Positions 10,671 through 25,230 of a stretch of 64,000 bases of DNA are shown here, one piece after another. The position numbers and the translations under genes were made by a program. Numbering within the stretch: the first letter of the stretch is position 1; each line of letters begins with the position of its first letter. Below the pieces are notes generated by a model. The model saw nothing but the letters and a program-made list of their open reading frames with translations. It did no database searches and was not told the DNA's origin. This DNA is from Eutypella sp. D-1 (Eukaryota; Ascomycota; Sordariomycetes; Xylariales; Diatrypaceae). The DNA lies in the NCBI GenBank assembly GCA_023313575.1, contig JAJTTP010000010.1, positions 1,054,001 through 1,118,000 on the forward strand, in the 5' to 3' direction.

Positions 10671-11750
10671 CTTGAACCGAGGTGTATATGAATGGTATGT
10701 GTATATATATATATATATCTATATATCTATAACTGCAAGAATTATTCCTTTCTTTTTCTAGCGAATGCGTCTCCTAGCTATCTAGGCAGATATCTATGAA
10801 GACGAGCGCGAAAATTGAAAAGCGATGGAAATGACGTCACGCAGCGAATTGTCCCTGGTCACAAGAATGAGCGATTATGATAGATGTATGAAGAAAGGAG
10901 AAAATGTGGTTATCAAATTCCCCGAAATTACATACACACTGAATATGGAAGAAAAGAAGGAGTCGTTCTTTTTGAAAATCTTAAAAAAGCGAATGTTGAA
11001 AAGTGTATTGTAGTATGTGATATTTAGTCCGTAGATGACCTCGGGAGTATCTCTAATTGTATTATTACAGTCCCGAGTACAGTATATACCCGTGGACATG
11101 GCCGGGATCGGCAAATAAAAACTTTAGTCGCGGGGCACGTTTTTTTGCTCCTCGGAAGGAGCTGATGGGGAAGCTTGGAGAGCTCAAATAAGGCAATGAT
11201 CTGCAATATAGAGTTTTAAGGCCTTATCAGCCCCGACAGCCCCAACCCCTCACTGCGTAAGAGGTACTTCGGTGAGGCTTCTTCAGCAAGGAACCCCGCC
11301 AAAGTAGGACTACCAGCCCCTCGCGAACCCCCTTGGCTTGTCCAGATTACGCACTAAAAAGTTCATATGAGGTAGATAATCGGGTTGGAGGGTCGGAAGG
11401 TCGGCGGCAACGGTCGGTTATTTTCCGGCCGGTCATGAACAACATTACGACACTAAGACCTTGGAAGGTACCTACTATGCTGCTACGTACCTAACTTGGC
11501 AGCTTCCATAGCCCTATCTTACCCATCGGTGTAGAGGTGCTAGGTACTTTAGGTGGGTACTTAGGTGGTTGAAATCACTACCTACCTTTGCTACCTACTA
11601 CCTACTAAGCATGTACTGAGCTTCTTTTTTCCTCCCGTCAACTAAACCTTGGAATGTTTCTCTGTCCCAACTCAACCACAAATCGGATACAACCTCAAGT
11701 GCCGACAAACTCTACTAAGGGATTGTCCCTGGTTGGCCCTGACAGGTTCA
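10671..11750. other. Intergenic, divergent promoter of HAD phosphatase and SHE9
   Basis: This shared upstream region contains a TA microsatellite (10701-10730) about 40 bp upstream of the HAD start. A block of TACCTA/TAGGTA motifs lies at about 11465-11605, shortly before SHE9. No RNA gene recognised. Confidence 0.5.
10701..10730. repeat. TA dinucleotide microsatellite
   Basis: A GTATATATAT run continues as TATCTATATATC. It is a simple repeat in the 5' flank of the HAD phosphatase gene. Confidence 0.85.
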
Positions 11751-13307
11751 ATGTCGGCTCCTCGGGCTATGAAGCCCCTTTTCGGGGTCGGCTCGAGGCT
11801 GCTGCTGGTTGACCAGCTGGCCCTCCCTCGATCCAATTTCGTCATAACCCGCCCATCACGAGCTTCAATACCGTCGTCAGTGATATGCCTGGGTTGCAAT
11901 TTTCCATATCACCGACGACAATTAAGGTTCTCGTCGAATAATACGCCACCTAAGCCTCCGAATGATGAAAAAGAAGGGCAATCCTTCGAGAGACCATCCT
12001 CCGAGAGGCCGTCCTTCGAGAGGTCGCCCTTCGAGGGATTACCCTTCGAGAGACCGCCCTTCGAGATGCCCAAATTCGAGGAAACCACACCCTCTCCCGA
12101 AAAAGACTCAAAAAGTAGCAGCAGCACCAGCAACACCACTAACACCACCTTCACCGCTCAAGAAAAACAAGAAGCATTGCCGCCTCCCCCTTCTTCTTCG
12201 TCCTCTTCACCAGCATCATCGAAACACGACCTGCCGTCCGCCCAGAACTCGCGGCGCTCCAAGCTCAACAAGTCGCTCTCTGCGTTCATGGACCGGGCAC
12301 AGACGACCTTCTTCGCGGCGTCGCAGCGGATCAACGACCTGACGGGGTACAGCGGGATCGACTCGCTGAAGCGGGAGGTGGGGGAACTGGAAGAGCAGCT
12401 GCAGGCGGCGCAGGCGGCGCTGCACGAGGCGCGGGTGGCGTACAAGGGGGCGGTGTCGTCGCGATCGGCGACGCAGCGCGAGGTGACGACGCTGCTGGCG
12501 CGGCAGAAGACCTGGACGCCGCCGGACTTCGAGCGCTTCACCCAGCTGTACCGCAGTGACTACGAGCTCGAGGCCGCCGTCGCCGACACCGCCGCCGCCC
12601 TCGAGGAGGCCGAGCGCCGCGCCGAGCAGCTCGGCCGCGACCTCAGCGCCCGCATCCTCGCCCGCTACCACGAGGAGCAGATCTGGTCCGACAAGATCCG
12701 CCGCATGAGCACCTGGGGCACCTGGGGCCTCATGGGCGTCAACGTCCTGCTCTTCCTCGTCTTCCAGTTCGGCGCCGAGCCCTGGCGCCGCCGCCGCCTT
12801 GTCCGCGGCTTCGAGCAGAAGGTCCGCGAGGCCCTCGAGGAGGAGCGCGAGAAGGACCGCGCGCTGCGCGCTCAAGAGGACGAGGAGCGCTGGGCCGGCC
12901 TCGCCGCCGCTAGCGAGTCCGTCGCGGCCGCCGTGGCGGCGGATACGGGTGAGGTAGCAACAGCGGCAGCGGTAGAAGACATCCCGGCCGAAGAAGTTGG
13001 TCCCGCACCTCCGCTCGCAGCAGCTGCTGAGGAGACTTTGGATGAGGTCTTCGAAGCCGATCCGATCCCGGAGCCGACGGAACCCCCGGTTTCCTGGCGC
13101 GAGCTCCTCGAGGACCCGCAGCGCTGGGGCCCGGCGCTCCAGGCGCTCTACGACAGGAAGGCGGCGCAGGTCGCGGGCCTATACAGCGAGCGCCGGGTCA
13201 CCGTGCGTACCCGCGACCTCACGATAATCGCGCTCGAAGGCGCGGCCGCCGGCGTCCTCTTCGCGGGCAGCACCGCCGTCGCCGTGGTCCTCTTCCTCAG
13301 GCGGTGA
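11751..13307 (+). CDS. SHE9: She9/Mdm33 mitochondrial inner-membrane morphology protein
   Basis: Inner mitochondrial membrane protein needed for normal mitochondrial shape in yeast; single exon, 518 residues from the ATG at 11751. The frame is open further upstream, but only to a TTG at 11649, so I take the first ATG. It starts a basic leader (MSAPRAMKPLFG...) suited to matrix targeting. Residues about 78-110 are a degenerate FERPS-type pentapeptide repeat, followed by a Ser/Thr/Pro-rich linker. The conserved family core is SKLNKSLSAFMDRAQTTFFA, then a long coiled coil (SLKREVGELEEQLQAAQ) and a transmembrane helix (WGLMGVNVLLFLVFQFG). An Ala/Glu-rich intermembrane segment follows, and a second helix near the C-terminus (GAAAGVLFAGSTAVAVVLFL). 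Confidence 0.92.
   Translation: MSAPRAMKPLFGVGSRLLLVDQLALPRSNFVITRPSRASIPSSVICLGCNFPYHRRQLRFSSNNTPPKPPNDEKEGQSFERPSSERPSFERSPFEGLPFERPPFEMPKFEETTPSPEKDSKSSSSTSNTTNTTFTAQEKQEALPPPPSSSSSSPASSKHDLPSAQNSRRSKLNKSLSAFMDRAQTTFFAASQRINDLTGYSGIDSLKREVGELEEQLQAAQAALHEARVAYKGAVSSRSATQREVTTLLARQKTWTPPDFERFTQLYRSDYELEAAVADTAAALEEAERRAEQLGRDLSARILARYHEEQIWSDKIRRMSTWGTWGLMGVNVLLFLVFQFGAEPWRRRRLVRGFEQKVREALEEEREKDRALRAQEDEERWAGLAAASESVAAAVAADTGEVATAAAVEDIPAEEVGPAPPLAAAAEETLDEVFEADPIPEPTEPPVSWRELLEDPQRWGPALQALYDRKAAQVAGLYSERRVTVRTRDLTIIALEGAAAGVLFAGSTAVAVVLFLRR
11982..12080 (+). repeat. 15-nt coding repeat (FERPS-like) in SHE9
   Basis: Six to seven degenerate copies of a 15-nt unit (TTCGAGAGACCGTCC-like) encode FERPS / SERPS / FERSP / FEGLP / FERPP / FEMPK. 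The frame is kept because the unit is a multiple of three. It lies between the mitochondrial presequence and the conserved core. Confidence 0.85.
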
Positions 13308-14831
13308 GGTGGCAGCGGCAGCAGCAGTTGTCCCTGTTCTCCCCTATTCAAGGAATGGAATATCCCTATATTTCCCTTTCGCTCGGCTGGCCTGCCTTTT
13401 GCGGTTCGAAACTCAAAGCAGACGGAAAGGGAAAAGAAAAGAAAAAAGAAAGAAGAAGAAAGTCATAGCGAGTTCATATGTTTTGAGCTTTAGAAGGTTG
13501 GGTGCTCGTTGTTCCCTTTGGGCCGGCATCAAATCAGCGTTGTAAGAGTATGTATGTACGTAGCAGCTATCTATCATAGATCCCTTGTTTGTATAAAAAC
13601 CTCCCGCACCCCCTGGTAGAGACGAAGCTGGGAGCCCTGACTTGACGGCCTATTCCTACCCAGCTATACACACACATACATATATATATTATATATCGTG
13701 GGATTTGGAATACATATCGGTTCTGAGTACGTACGTACATAGCTAGACGTGCCCTCTCTTGCGAGATGATAACGAGACACAGATAGGACTATATATATAT
13801 ATATATATATGGGTTGAGGGAAGTGGAAGGAGGTCAAGAACAAAATGTTGGAATGAGGTCCTGCTAGTGCTAATATTCAAGATATGTCAGGTTGATCTAA
13901 GCCGTGACATACTCCCCCCGCCCCTATCTTATATATCTACTACGCCCCCTTTCCCCCCCTTAGGCATTACACCCACTTCATATCGTTCTGTTCACACATG
14001 CATTACTACCATCATCAGCATCATTTTCTTCTGCCTAAGCGTCTGAAGTCAAGATATGCGTACCTCGGACACCTAAGGCCATAGTATCCAACGACGAAAA
14101 CACAAGGAGACCAAAAAAAAAAAAACAAGGGGGAAGAACAAGAATAGAATATCGGCAGTGGTATACCAAGGAGCTACCTGCTTCGATCAATTCCTATATT
14201 ATACAAGACGTCATACAATTAATCTCTCGGCGACGCCTTCTCTCTCCTTTCCCTCCCTTTTATTCTCGTTTCGACAAGAATCTCGTCTCGTCAACGAAAA
14301 AACATTCAAGTTGTGAAAATGGAAAAAAAAGAAGGGGTATGCGCTTTTTTTTTTCTTTCTTTCTCTTCGTTCTTTCTTGTGATTTCCTGGTCTTCTCTTT
14401 CCTTCATTTGCCCTAGTCTCACATTTCTCGCCTTGCGTTACCACACATCCATATATATCCTGGTCCTGATCGCTTTTCGTCTTCTGAGCCCCCACCCTTC
14501 CAGTCCTCTGCCTGTCGCTAAGCGACAGACATAGCCAAGGTTCTGCCTGGCTTGCCTGGTCCCGTTGTCACCATGTGAAGCAGGCGATCATAACCATACA
14601 TCTTACGTACTGTCCCTGGCGGTATTCTGCTGCCTCCCGTACCTTCCAGGAGGCGGCGACCTATATACGACCTGGCTTTGTCAAATGCCCAGGGCGTTAT
14701 AAGACTACGCATGCGACCACGCGCTGGCTCTTGATGGCTTGGCTCACAGGGGGGCTGGCTGCCTTAATCGAAACACATCCACCCTAGCCCGGTTTTCTCT
14801 TGGCCAATTTACTACCCGTCTACCCTGATGT
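13308..14831. other. Intergenic between convergent SHE9 and PKC1
   Basis: This gap holds both 3' UTRs. It has A/G-rich tracts at about 13420-13465, TA repeats at 13677-13697 and 13790-13811, a poly-A tract near 14115, and T/C-rich tracts at about 14340-14400. No coding or RNA gene supported. Confidence 0.55.
13790..13811. repeat. TA dinucleotide microsatellite
   Basis: Eleven uninterrupted TA units, in the SHE9-PKC1 3' intergenic region. Confidence 0.85.
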
Positions 14832-18717
<3,886 letters not shown>

Positions 18718-19186
18718 CTTGGCGGTGTATTTGTGCGTCGTCACGCACGGGACCGGGTTGAAAGATTTTTTGTCTGCAGATGGGTTTGGTTTCTCTGGTT
18801 GACTTTGGTGTTGGGGTTTGGGTTTTCCTTTGTTTTTGTTTTTTTTATTTTTGTTTTGTTTTTTTCGGTGTCGAACAATATTGTCGATCGAAGTTGTTGA
18901 GAAACAGGCGTCAGTCAAAGTGGCTCAGCGTAGTTCAGAGGAGGGGAAATCCTGCAGGGGGGATAAAGAAGATGGAAGATGAAGATGGGGCCCGACCGGC
19001 CAATATCCTCCGGCAGGGCAAAGGTCGATTTAGTTATTTGCTCGATTGTTTTGGCTCCTAATAATTTACTCGAATACTTTTTAGCGGGAGGGAGGTGCTC
19101 AAGTGCATATGCCAACTACCTCTTAAGTATGCAAGCTGGTACTTAGGTTAGGTAGGTAAGTGATAAGTGTCGGGTGGTGGTAGATA

Positions 19187-19230
19187 GTAAGTGGTAAGTA
19201 GTAAGTGGTAAGCAGTAAGTGGTAGATGGT
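19187..19230. repeat. 14-bp tandem repeat (AGTAAGTGGTAAGT)
   Basis: Three imperfect copies of AGTAAGTGGTAAGT/C lie in the PKC1 upstream region, in the same area as several TAGG repeats. Confidence 0.75.
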
Positions 19231-19377
19231 AATTCCCAGGGTTGGAAGGATGGATGGCGGACAAGCGGACAGGTGGACGGGCTGCAGAGAGTGTGGGGAA
19301 GTTGTCAAAGGAGGAAGTCAAAGTCGAAAGGTTGAAACCGAACCCCTCCTCTCTTTTTTTTCTCACTACTACCAGCT

Positions 19378-19425
19378 AAGTAGGTAGAGAGAGTACCTAG
19401 CTACCTGTAGGTAGGTAGGTAGGTA
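19378..19425. repeat. TAGG tetranucleotide repeat
   Basis: A TAGGTAGGTAGGTAGG run is preceded by TACCTAGCTACC on the same strand. Related TACCTAGGTAGG elements recur in many intergenic regions of this window. Confidence 0.8.
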
Positions 19426-21058
19426 TCTATTGACCTCACTCGAAATGTCAAGGTCAAGGTCTAGGTTGCCCTAGAGTAAGTAGCTTAATTGCTAGGGTGC
19501 TGACGTAGGTGGTCATCAAAGAGGTTATCAAAGAGAATGAAAACCCAAAAATAAAATAAATAATAAATCCAATCAATCAGATAGATAGATGGTGCAAAGC
19601 GGTAGGATTAGTAACATGAAAAGAACCACCAGTAAAACGGAGGAAGTGGAAGTAGAGACGTAAAGTAATGGAAGTAAAGACGTAGATGTCCAAGCGTAAG
19701 TTGTAGTTCGGCAAGCAGCTTTTGGGGGAGGGGGGTTGAGGGATAGGTTATTGTTTATAGGTACCTAACCCAAGTGACAGATAGTAGCACAGATCCAGTT
19801 ACTACATCTAAGTACCCCGGGCCTGACCATATCTGCTGGGTACACATATGTAGGTATATGTATCTACCAACCTAGATCTAGTACCGGTATAGGTTTGGTA
19901 TGCCCATTCGCAGGAAAGGGATTTGGAGGCCTGGCTGTTGCTGATTAGAAGTTTGCAGCAAATTGATAGAAGAAAGATGGGAAAGAAAATATGAATATGG
20001 ATAATGGAGGTAAATGAAGAAAGAGATAAGCACGGTTTGTGATAGTGGTAGATGGGTGATGGTAGATGATGGTGGGTTGGGTAGCCCTGGGTCTTCTTAA
20101 AACTCCCAAGTTCTCAACCTAATCATGCTACCTAACCGAGAATGATGATGATAATACATACCTACATAACCTTAGTAGATATATAATAGAACGATGCTAA
20201 TTCCAGAACTGTAGTTCGGGTCGCAGTGGTCAAAGGGATTGAAGGACTGGAGGGACAGATGGACTGACTACGCGCCTAGGTGCCCAGCGACCCAGATGTA
20301 TATACTACTTCGTTATAGTCCTAGATATGTACCTTGAAATAGGACTAACCTGGAACACTTACCAGGTAGGTAGACTATCTATGTACCTATAAGGTAGTAG
20401 ATGTTGGACCGACAACAATGGAGAATGCAATATGTATTTATGCATTGGGCAGTGATAGACCCCCCTGAAAAGATATCTGTTTGAGTCGGGTGTTTATAGT
20501 TATATGTGTTCATAGCATCTATCACTTCTCTCCTCCCTGCCCCAGAGACTACCTAGGTACCTACCCAGGTAGGCTAGGTACTTATAACTAATGCGATGTC
20601 GTCAAGTGATAGAGGATCTGAGTGGATATTGATAGCGGGGGGATTTCGATTTTATGTTTTGGTTCTGGGCGAGTTTCGCATCAAGGGTTTGGTCGGGTTA
20701 TTTGGTTATTTGTCTATCAGTTTTCGATTAACAGGGGGACAGCCCGCTGCCGGGGGGCAAGGGGGGGCAGGAGCGAGCTACCCAAGTACTCTATAGCTTG
20801 TTGTATTGTGTACTTTGTACGACCGACTTAACCGGCTAGGATTCCCCGTGGAGGAGGAGCCCTCGGGCCTTTATTGAGGCCAAAACAAACTTCCCCGGCC
20901 ATCTATGGATGGAGAACGCATCGGTAGTCAACAGCAACATCGGTGCTGATTCAATAAAACCTTTGAAAGTTTCATGTCACTCAGATGCTCTCCCGACTTT
21001 TGAATTCGTAACCTCAAGCCTCAAAACACACAACGCGGCTCTCGGTCTCCTATTACGC

Positions 21059-21079
21059 CACACACACACACACACACAC

Positions 21080-21110
<31 letters not shown>
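21059..21110. repeat. CA dinucleotide microsatellite
   Basis: About 25 CA units with a single CT interruption near 21079-21080 and another at the 3' end. Far from any coding sequence. Confidence 0.95.
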
Positions 21111-21578
21111 TCCGCATGTCCTCCTCCGGCTATCAAATACAACATGATAAAGCCCAAATAATCCGATAAATCAGCTTTCGGATATCCCGACAACGTGCAC
21201 TTGTTCAATGTATACCGGCCGGGGTGCAACAGTCTGTCAGTCAGGGTTGTACCTGTGATTGAGTTTGGAGATACCAAACTTAATCGCATACTATGTAGGT
21301 AATATACCTACCTAGGTACCTAAGGTCATAGTTTCTTCGTACGTATCCGTACACTTCACCCCTCCATGCTCCGAGCATGAAGTATGAAGCTCGGGCCCCT
21401 ATACGGCAGATGCGGCTCCTCCAGACTCCTCCAACAACAACTCCCCCGCGTACGTACCGTACCGTACCTGGGCACAGTCAACTATAGGTACAATGTACAC
21501 CTGCAGTTAAGAGTGGGGGTCCCACAAGCTTTCCCAGTAAGGTTGGAACGTCATCATCTCTCACAAAATATTTTTCTT

Positions 21579-21607
21579 TTCTTAACCCCAATTCTGGGGG
21601 TTAAGAA
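21579..21607. repeat. Perfect 11-bp hairpin
   Basis: TTCTTAACCCC and GGGGTTAAGAA form an uninterrupted 11-bp stem around a 7-nt loop (AATTCTG). T-rich sequence lies 5' of it. No adjacent gene needs a terminator of this kind, so the function is unknown. Confidence 0.7.
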
Positions 21608-21635
21608 GGGTTTTTGGCCATGTTCCTTCACCATG

Positions 21636-21711
21636 ACAACCCAAAGCCGTCTCGAACCTCCGACCTTAAGGGTTGACGGGATGATGCTCGCAAGATTCCC
21701 GAAAGGCTAGG
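21636..21711 (-). pseudogene. tRNA-like relic (possible tRNA-derived element)
   Basis: Read on the minus strand, this stretch has a D-arm-like segment (TAGCC...GCGAGCATC), then the tRNA-like block AAGGTCGGAGGTTCGAGAC, which contains a B-box core (GGTTCGAGAC). The anticodon and T stems do not pair properly and no clean acceptor stem is found, so it is not a functional tRNA. It may be a decayed tRNA or the head of a tRNA-derived short element, since a perfect hairpin lies 28 bp away. Confidence 0.25.
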
Positions 21712-23727
21712 TAATAGACGCGCGTCTATCGAAGTTTTTGTTTTTCCAAACTTCTTCACAGTAGAACATTACTCGAGCCCTGGCGACCGACTTGAGGCTA
21801 TGATAGCCTAGCCTAGCTCTAGCTAGAGGGAGGGAGGGTAGAGCTAGGTAGGGCTCGGCTCCATAATGAGATCTCAGATCTATCCCAACCAAAAAAAAAT
21901 CCAGGAACCGCGAACTCCAAAAGTTGTCCGCCTGCCTGCTTCCATTGGTCCGCGCGGGATTCTCGCTGTAAACCCCCCTCTCCCTCCCCCCCAACCAAAT
22001 CATGGTCCAAGGTAGAGCCAGTTGGTCCGGTCTTGTCAATTATTTCCACCAAAGGAGATATCCAATACCGACATGCCAACCAGTCGGTCCAGGAACAAGG
22101 TGAATCGCGGAAGGCAACAGCGATTCTACCCAACTAGACGATTTTGCCCGTGTGGTCGACAAGATAGAGACAGGAGGTTACGCAATGCGACTGACTCGGG
22201 ACGAGGCGTTGCTTCTATATATAGGAACATCAGTAGGGAAGATTAGATACCTTGATACATATGCAAGTCGCGAATTATCAAATTCATAAGACGTCGAGTG
22301 GCTCATACCAAAGCACGACATTTATGCCCAAAGTGGAAAATTTTAAGTTTCCAATCCGCGTCGTTCTTCCAGGCTGGCTAGGTATGTAGATATGGAATGG
22401 AAGATATGATTTCCGAGTCGGATACCCATCGACCCGGATTTTGTCGAACAGCCAGCCAACCAGCCAGCCGACCCCACACTCTCAGCCCCCTTTTCTTTCC
22501 CCCAATATCAAGAGCCGAGCGCGGACGTCTCGGCTCACTTTGAGGCCGCCGGGCTTCGCATTCAAACCCCGTATATCTCTACTTTTGAATCCCGGACAAC
22601 TATACGAATACGACAAGAAGCAAGACCAAAAACAAACAAAACAAGACAAGACAGGGGGGGGGAGGGAGCCAAAGTCCTTTGCGTCATACAAGACCTCGCC
22701 GACTCACCCTTGACCCCCCCCCCCCCTCTCCTTCCCGGGCACCACTAACCAAGACAACGCCGGTCAGTCCGGGAGGCCTCGGCGCTAAAACAGCGACGGA
22801 ATTCCCAGGTGCCGAGACTATGTCCAGGAAGGTAGGGTAGGATAGCTGGGATGGCGGGGGTTCACTAGACCCGAAATATCGGGCCGCCTTCGAAAGAAGG
22901 GAGTAGACCAACGCCATGTCATGACATGTAAAATCAGGTAACCAACCTTTACCATGCCAACCCTATAGACCCAGCTGCTCACGTCGCTACCGGGCAATCT
23001 AGGGGTCCAAGTAGGTTAAGTCAAGCCCCCCTATGCAGGTACGTTACGCGGACTGTGTATGCCACAAGCGAAGGAACAAAAAACAAGACATATTTCTGTC
23101 TGTGTGCCATGTATACGGGTATCTCCTAACGGTGATATGAAGAAGCAGTTGGTCAGGGGTGGGGTCGTGCTTTCGTAAGAAAGGAATGCCGAGCTGGAGC
23201 TCCATAGAAGCCTTAGGGGAGGACTAAGCCTGCCAGCGGTAAGTAGGGCATTCGAGCCATATAGTCAAGTAGACCCCAGGGTCTCCTTTCCGGGGTACCC
23301 ACACCTGTATTATATAATATGATAAGTCCCGACGAAGTAGTCTGGTTTGTGCTTGCTCCGCCAAGATTTTCGTTATGGATTATAGGGGAGGACTAATCCA
23401 ACCAACCTGTCAGGATCGCACAAATTTGCTTGCTTTCCTGATACGGGCAGGGTTCCTCTACGCTACATCTCATCACGGCTCTGCTGTCTCTTCTCCTGAA
23501 TATGGAACTGGTCGACCCTAGAATAGAAAATTGATTCAAAAGTCCATTCACGTCCTTGATGGCAAAAAGCTGACTAGTCTTTGAAGCACGGTTTTCCTAT
23601 GCATAGCTGAACTTCTTTCGATTTCCCTACTTGAAAAAAAAAAACAAAGACGCCATGAAACGTTCACCAATTCGCCAATTTTCACCCCAAAAAACCCCAT
23701 TGCGATTATACAACAACATGGAGCCGC

Positions 23728-25178
23728 TTAAGCAGCCGTGGCCAGGGACTCCGGCTGAACACCAACCCGCTCCTTGCTGAGGATGTCCAGCATGAACTGC
23801 GAGGGTCGGTTGTCCTTATACACGGGCTGGTAGGCCTTAAAGGCCTTCACGTCCTCAATGTACTTGTCGAAGAGATAGCTACTGTCCATTGGGCCACCCC
23901 TGGCCTCCGGGTGGAATTGCGTGGAGAAGATCGGTCGCGAGGCATGGCGCATGCCCTCGTTGCTCCCGTCATTGAGGTTGACGAAGTATTCCTTCCAGTC
24001 GCTCGGTAGGGTGCTCGAGTCGACAGCGTACCCGTGGTTCTGACTGGTGATATGGCACTGCCCAGTGGTCATATCCAGCGCCGGAATGTTGTGGGCACGG
24101 TTGCCATACTTGAGCTTGATGGTGCGGGCACCTGTAGCAAGAGCCAAGAGCTGGTGGCCCAAGCAGATACCCATGATGGGGACCTGCGAGGTCTCCATGA
24201 GCACTTGGAGGTTGTGCACGGTCGACTGGCAGTGAGTGGGGTCTCCGGGCCCGTTGGAAATGAAGACGCCATCATAATTGTCTGCAACCTTCTGAATCTT
24301 GAAGTCGTACGGGAAAACCGTCACGCTGGCTCCGCGGCTGACCAAGCTCCGGAGGATGTTCTCCTTAACGCCACAATCGATCAAGGCGATGTGGTACTTG
24401 GGGTCGTGGGCCTCAACCACGAAGGGAGCCTTCGTACTGACTCTCTTAACAAGGTTGATCTGGCCCGGGTCGACGAAGCTCTCGTCCTCATCGGCGTCGT
24501 ATTCGTCACCAACCGAAATTCTGGCGAGTGACGAACCCTGTTCTCGGAGATAGGTAACGATAGCGCGAGTGTCGACGCCAGAGATGGCAGGAATGCCTTC
24601 GCGGGCACACCACTCACTAAGGCTCTCGACAGCAGTCCAATGACTGTACTGCTCGGCAACATCGGCGACGACTACACCGGCACACTGGATGTGAGGGGAC
24701 TCGAAGTACCTCAACAGGTTCCATTCGTCGCGCTGCGAGGAGGGTACGCCATAGTTGCCTATCAATGGCTGGGTGAAGACCAGGATTTGTCCTCGGTAGG
24801 AGGGATCGGTCATCGACTCGGGGTAGCCGACCAGGGAGGTGGTGAATACAGCTTCGCCAGAGATATTGGCGTTGGCACCGAAGGCAGTTCCATGGAACAC
24901 GGGCCCATCCTGTGCCATAAGTTAGTAACATCACACAGCATAGTATCACCAAGTACATCCAAATCCCAACTTACCCTAATCGTTAGGGTGGCCTCAATGC
25001 CAGACGCAGGAGCCGTGGCGCGGGTAAAGGTTTGAGGCATCACTCTACCCTTGCTACCCTGAGTAGCCTTGTTGGCCAAGGTCGTAGTCGTGGAAAGGCA
25101 TCGTGCCTTAAGCCCAGCGGCACCAATGGCATAGGCCGCATGGGGCTTGGCAGCCTTAAAAGCAAATCGAGAGAGCAT
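23728..25178 (-). CDS. CPA1: Arginine-specific carbamoyl-phosphate synthase, small (glutaminase) subunit
   Basis: This is the glutamine amidotransferase subunit that feeds ammonia to the large subunit for carbamoyl phosphate in arginine biosynthesis; it is the arg-2 equivalent of Neurospora. Exons: 25178-24975 and 24909-23728, 461 residues. The 65-nt intron splices [18 protein letters not shown]. Residues 1-50 are a basic, Ser/Thr/Ala-rich mitochondrial presequence. The N-terminal CPSase small-chain domain follows ([22 protein letters not shown]). The class I glutaminase has its nucleophile Cys in [12 protein letters not shown] and His/Glu in [12 protein letters not shown], so it looks active. 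A spliced arginine attenuator uORF lies 52 nt upstream of this ATG, which has G at -3. Confidence 0.97.
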
Positions 25179-25230
25179 TACGTTCTTGTAATCAAAAATG
25201 GAAGGAAGCTATACGTGTTCGGTAAGCCGC

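Larger units (their letters stand above)
18718..23727. other. Intergenic, about 5 kb between PKC1 start and CPA1 3' end
   Basis: This is the upstream region of PKC1 (T/G-rich leader tract 18780-18870), then repeat-rich DNA. It contains GTAAGTGGTAAGT-type repeats at 19187-19230, TAGG repeats at 19378-19425, a CA microsatellite at 21059-21110, a hairpin at 21579-21607, and a 14-bp direct repeat at 23214 and 23383. A homopolymeric C tract lies near 22714. I support no protein gene here. A long PKC1 5' leader could occupy part of it. Confidence 0.55.

Noticed and set aside
11649..11750. Upstream in-frame extension of SHE9 by 34 residues
   Set aside because: It begins with TTG, not ATG. The ATG at 11751 starts a plausible mitochondrial presequence.
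18718..18918. In-frame Lys/Asn-rich extension of PKC1
   Set aside because: It starts with TTG and is low complexity. The conserved PKC1 N-terminus begins at 18717.
22684..22917. 77-codon open frame with ATG on the minus strand
   Set aside because: No similarity recognised, the tail is Gly-rich from a homopolymer tract, and there is no supporting exon structure.
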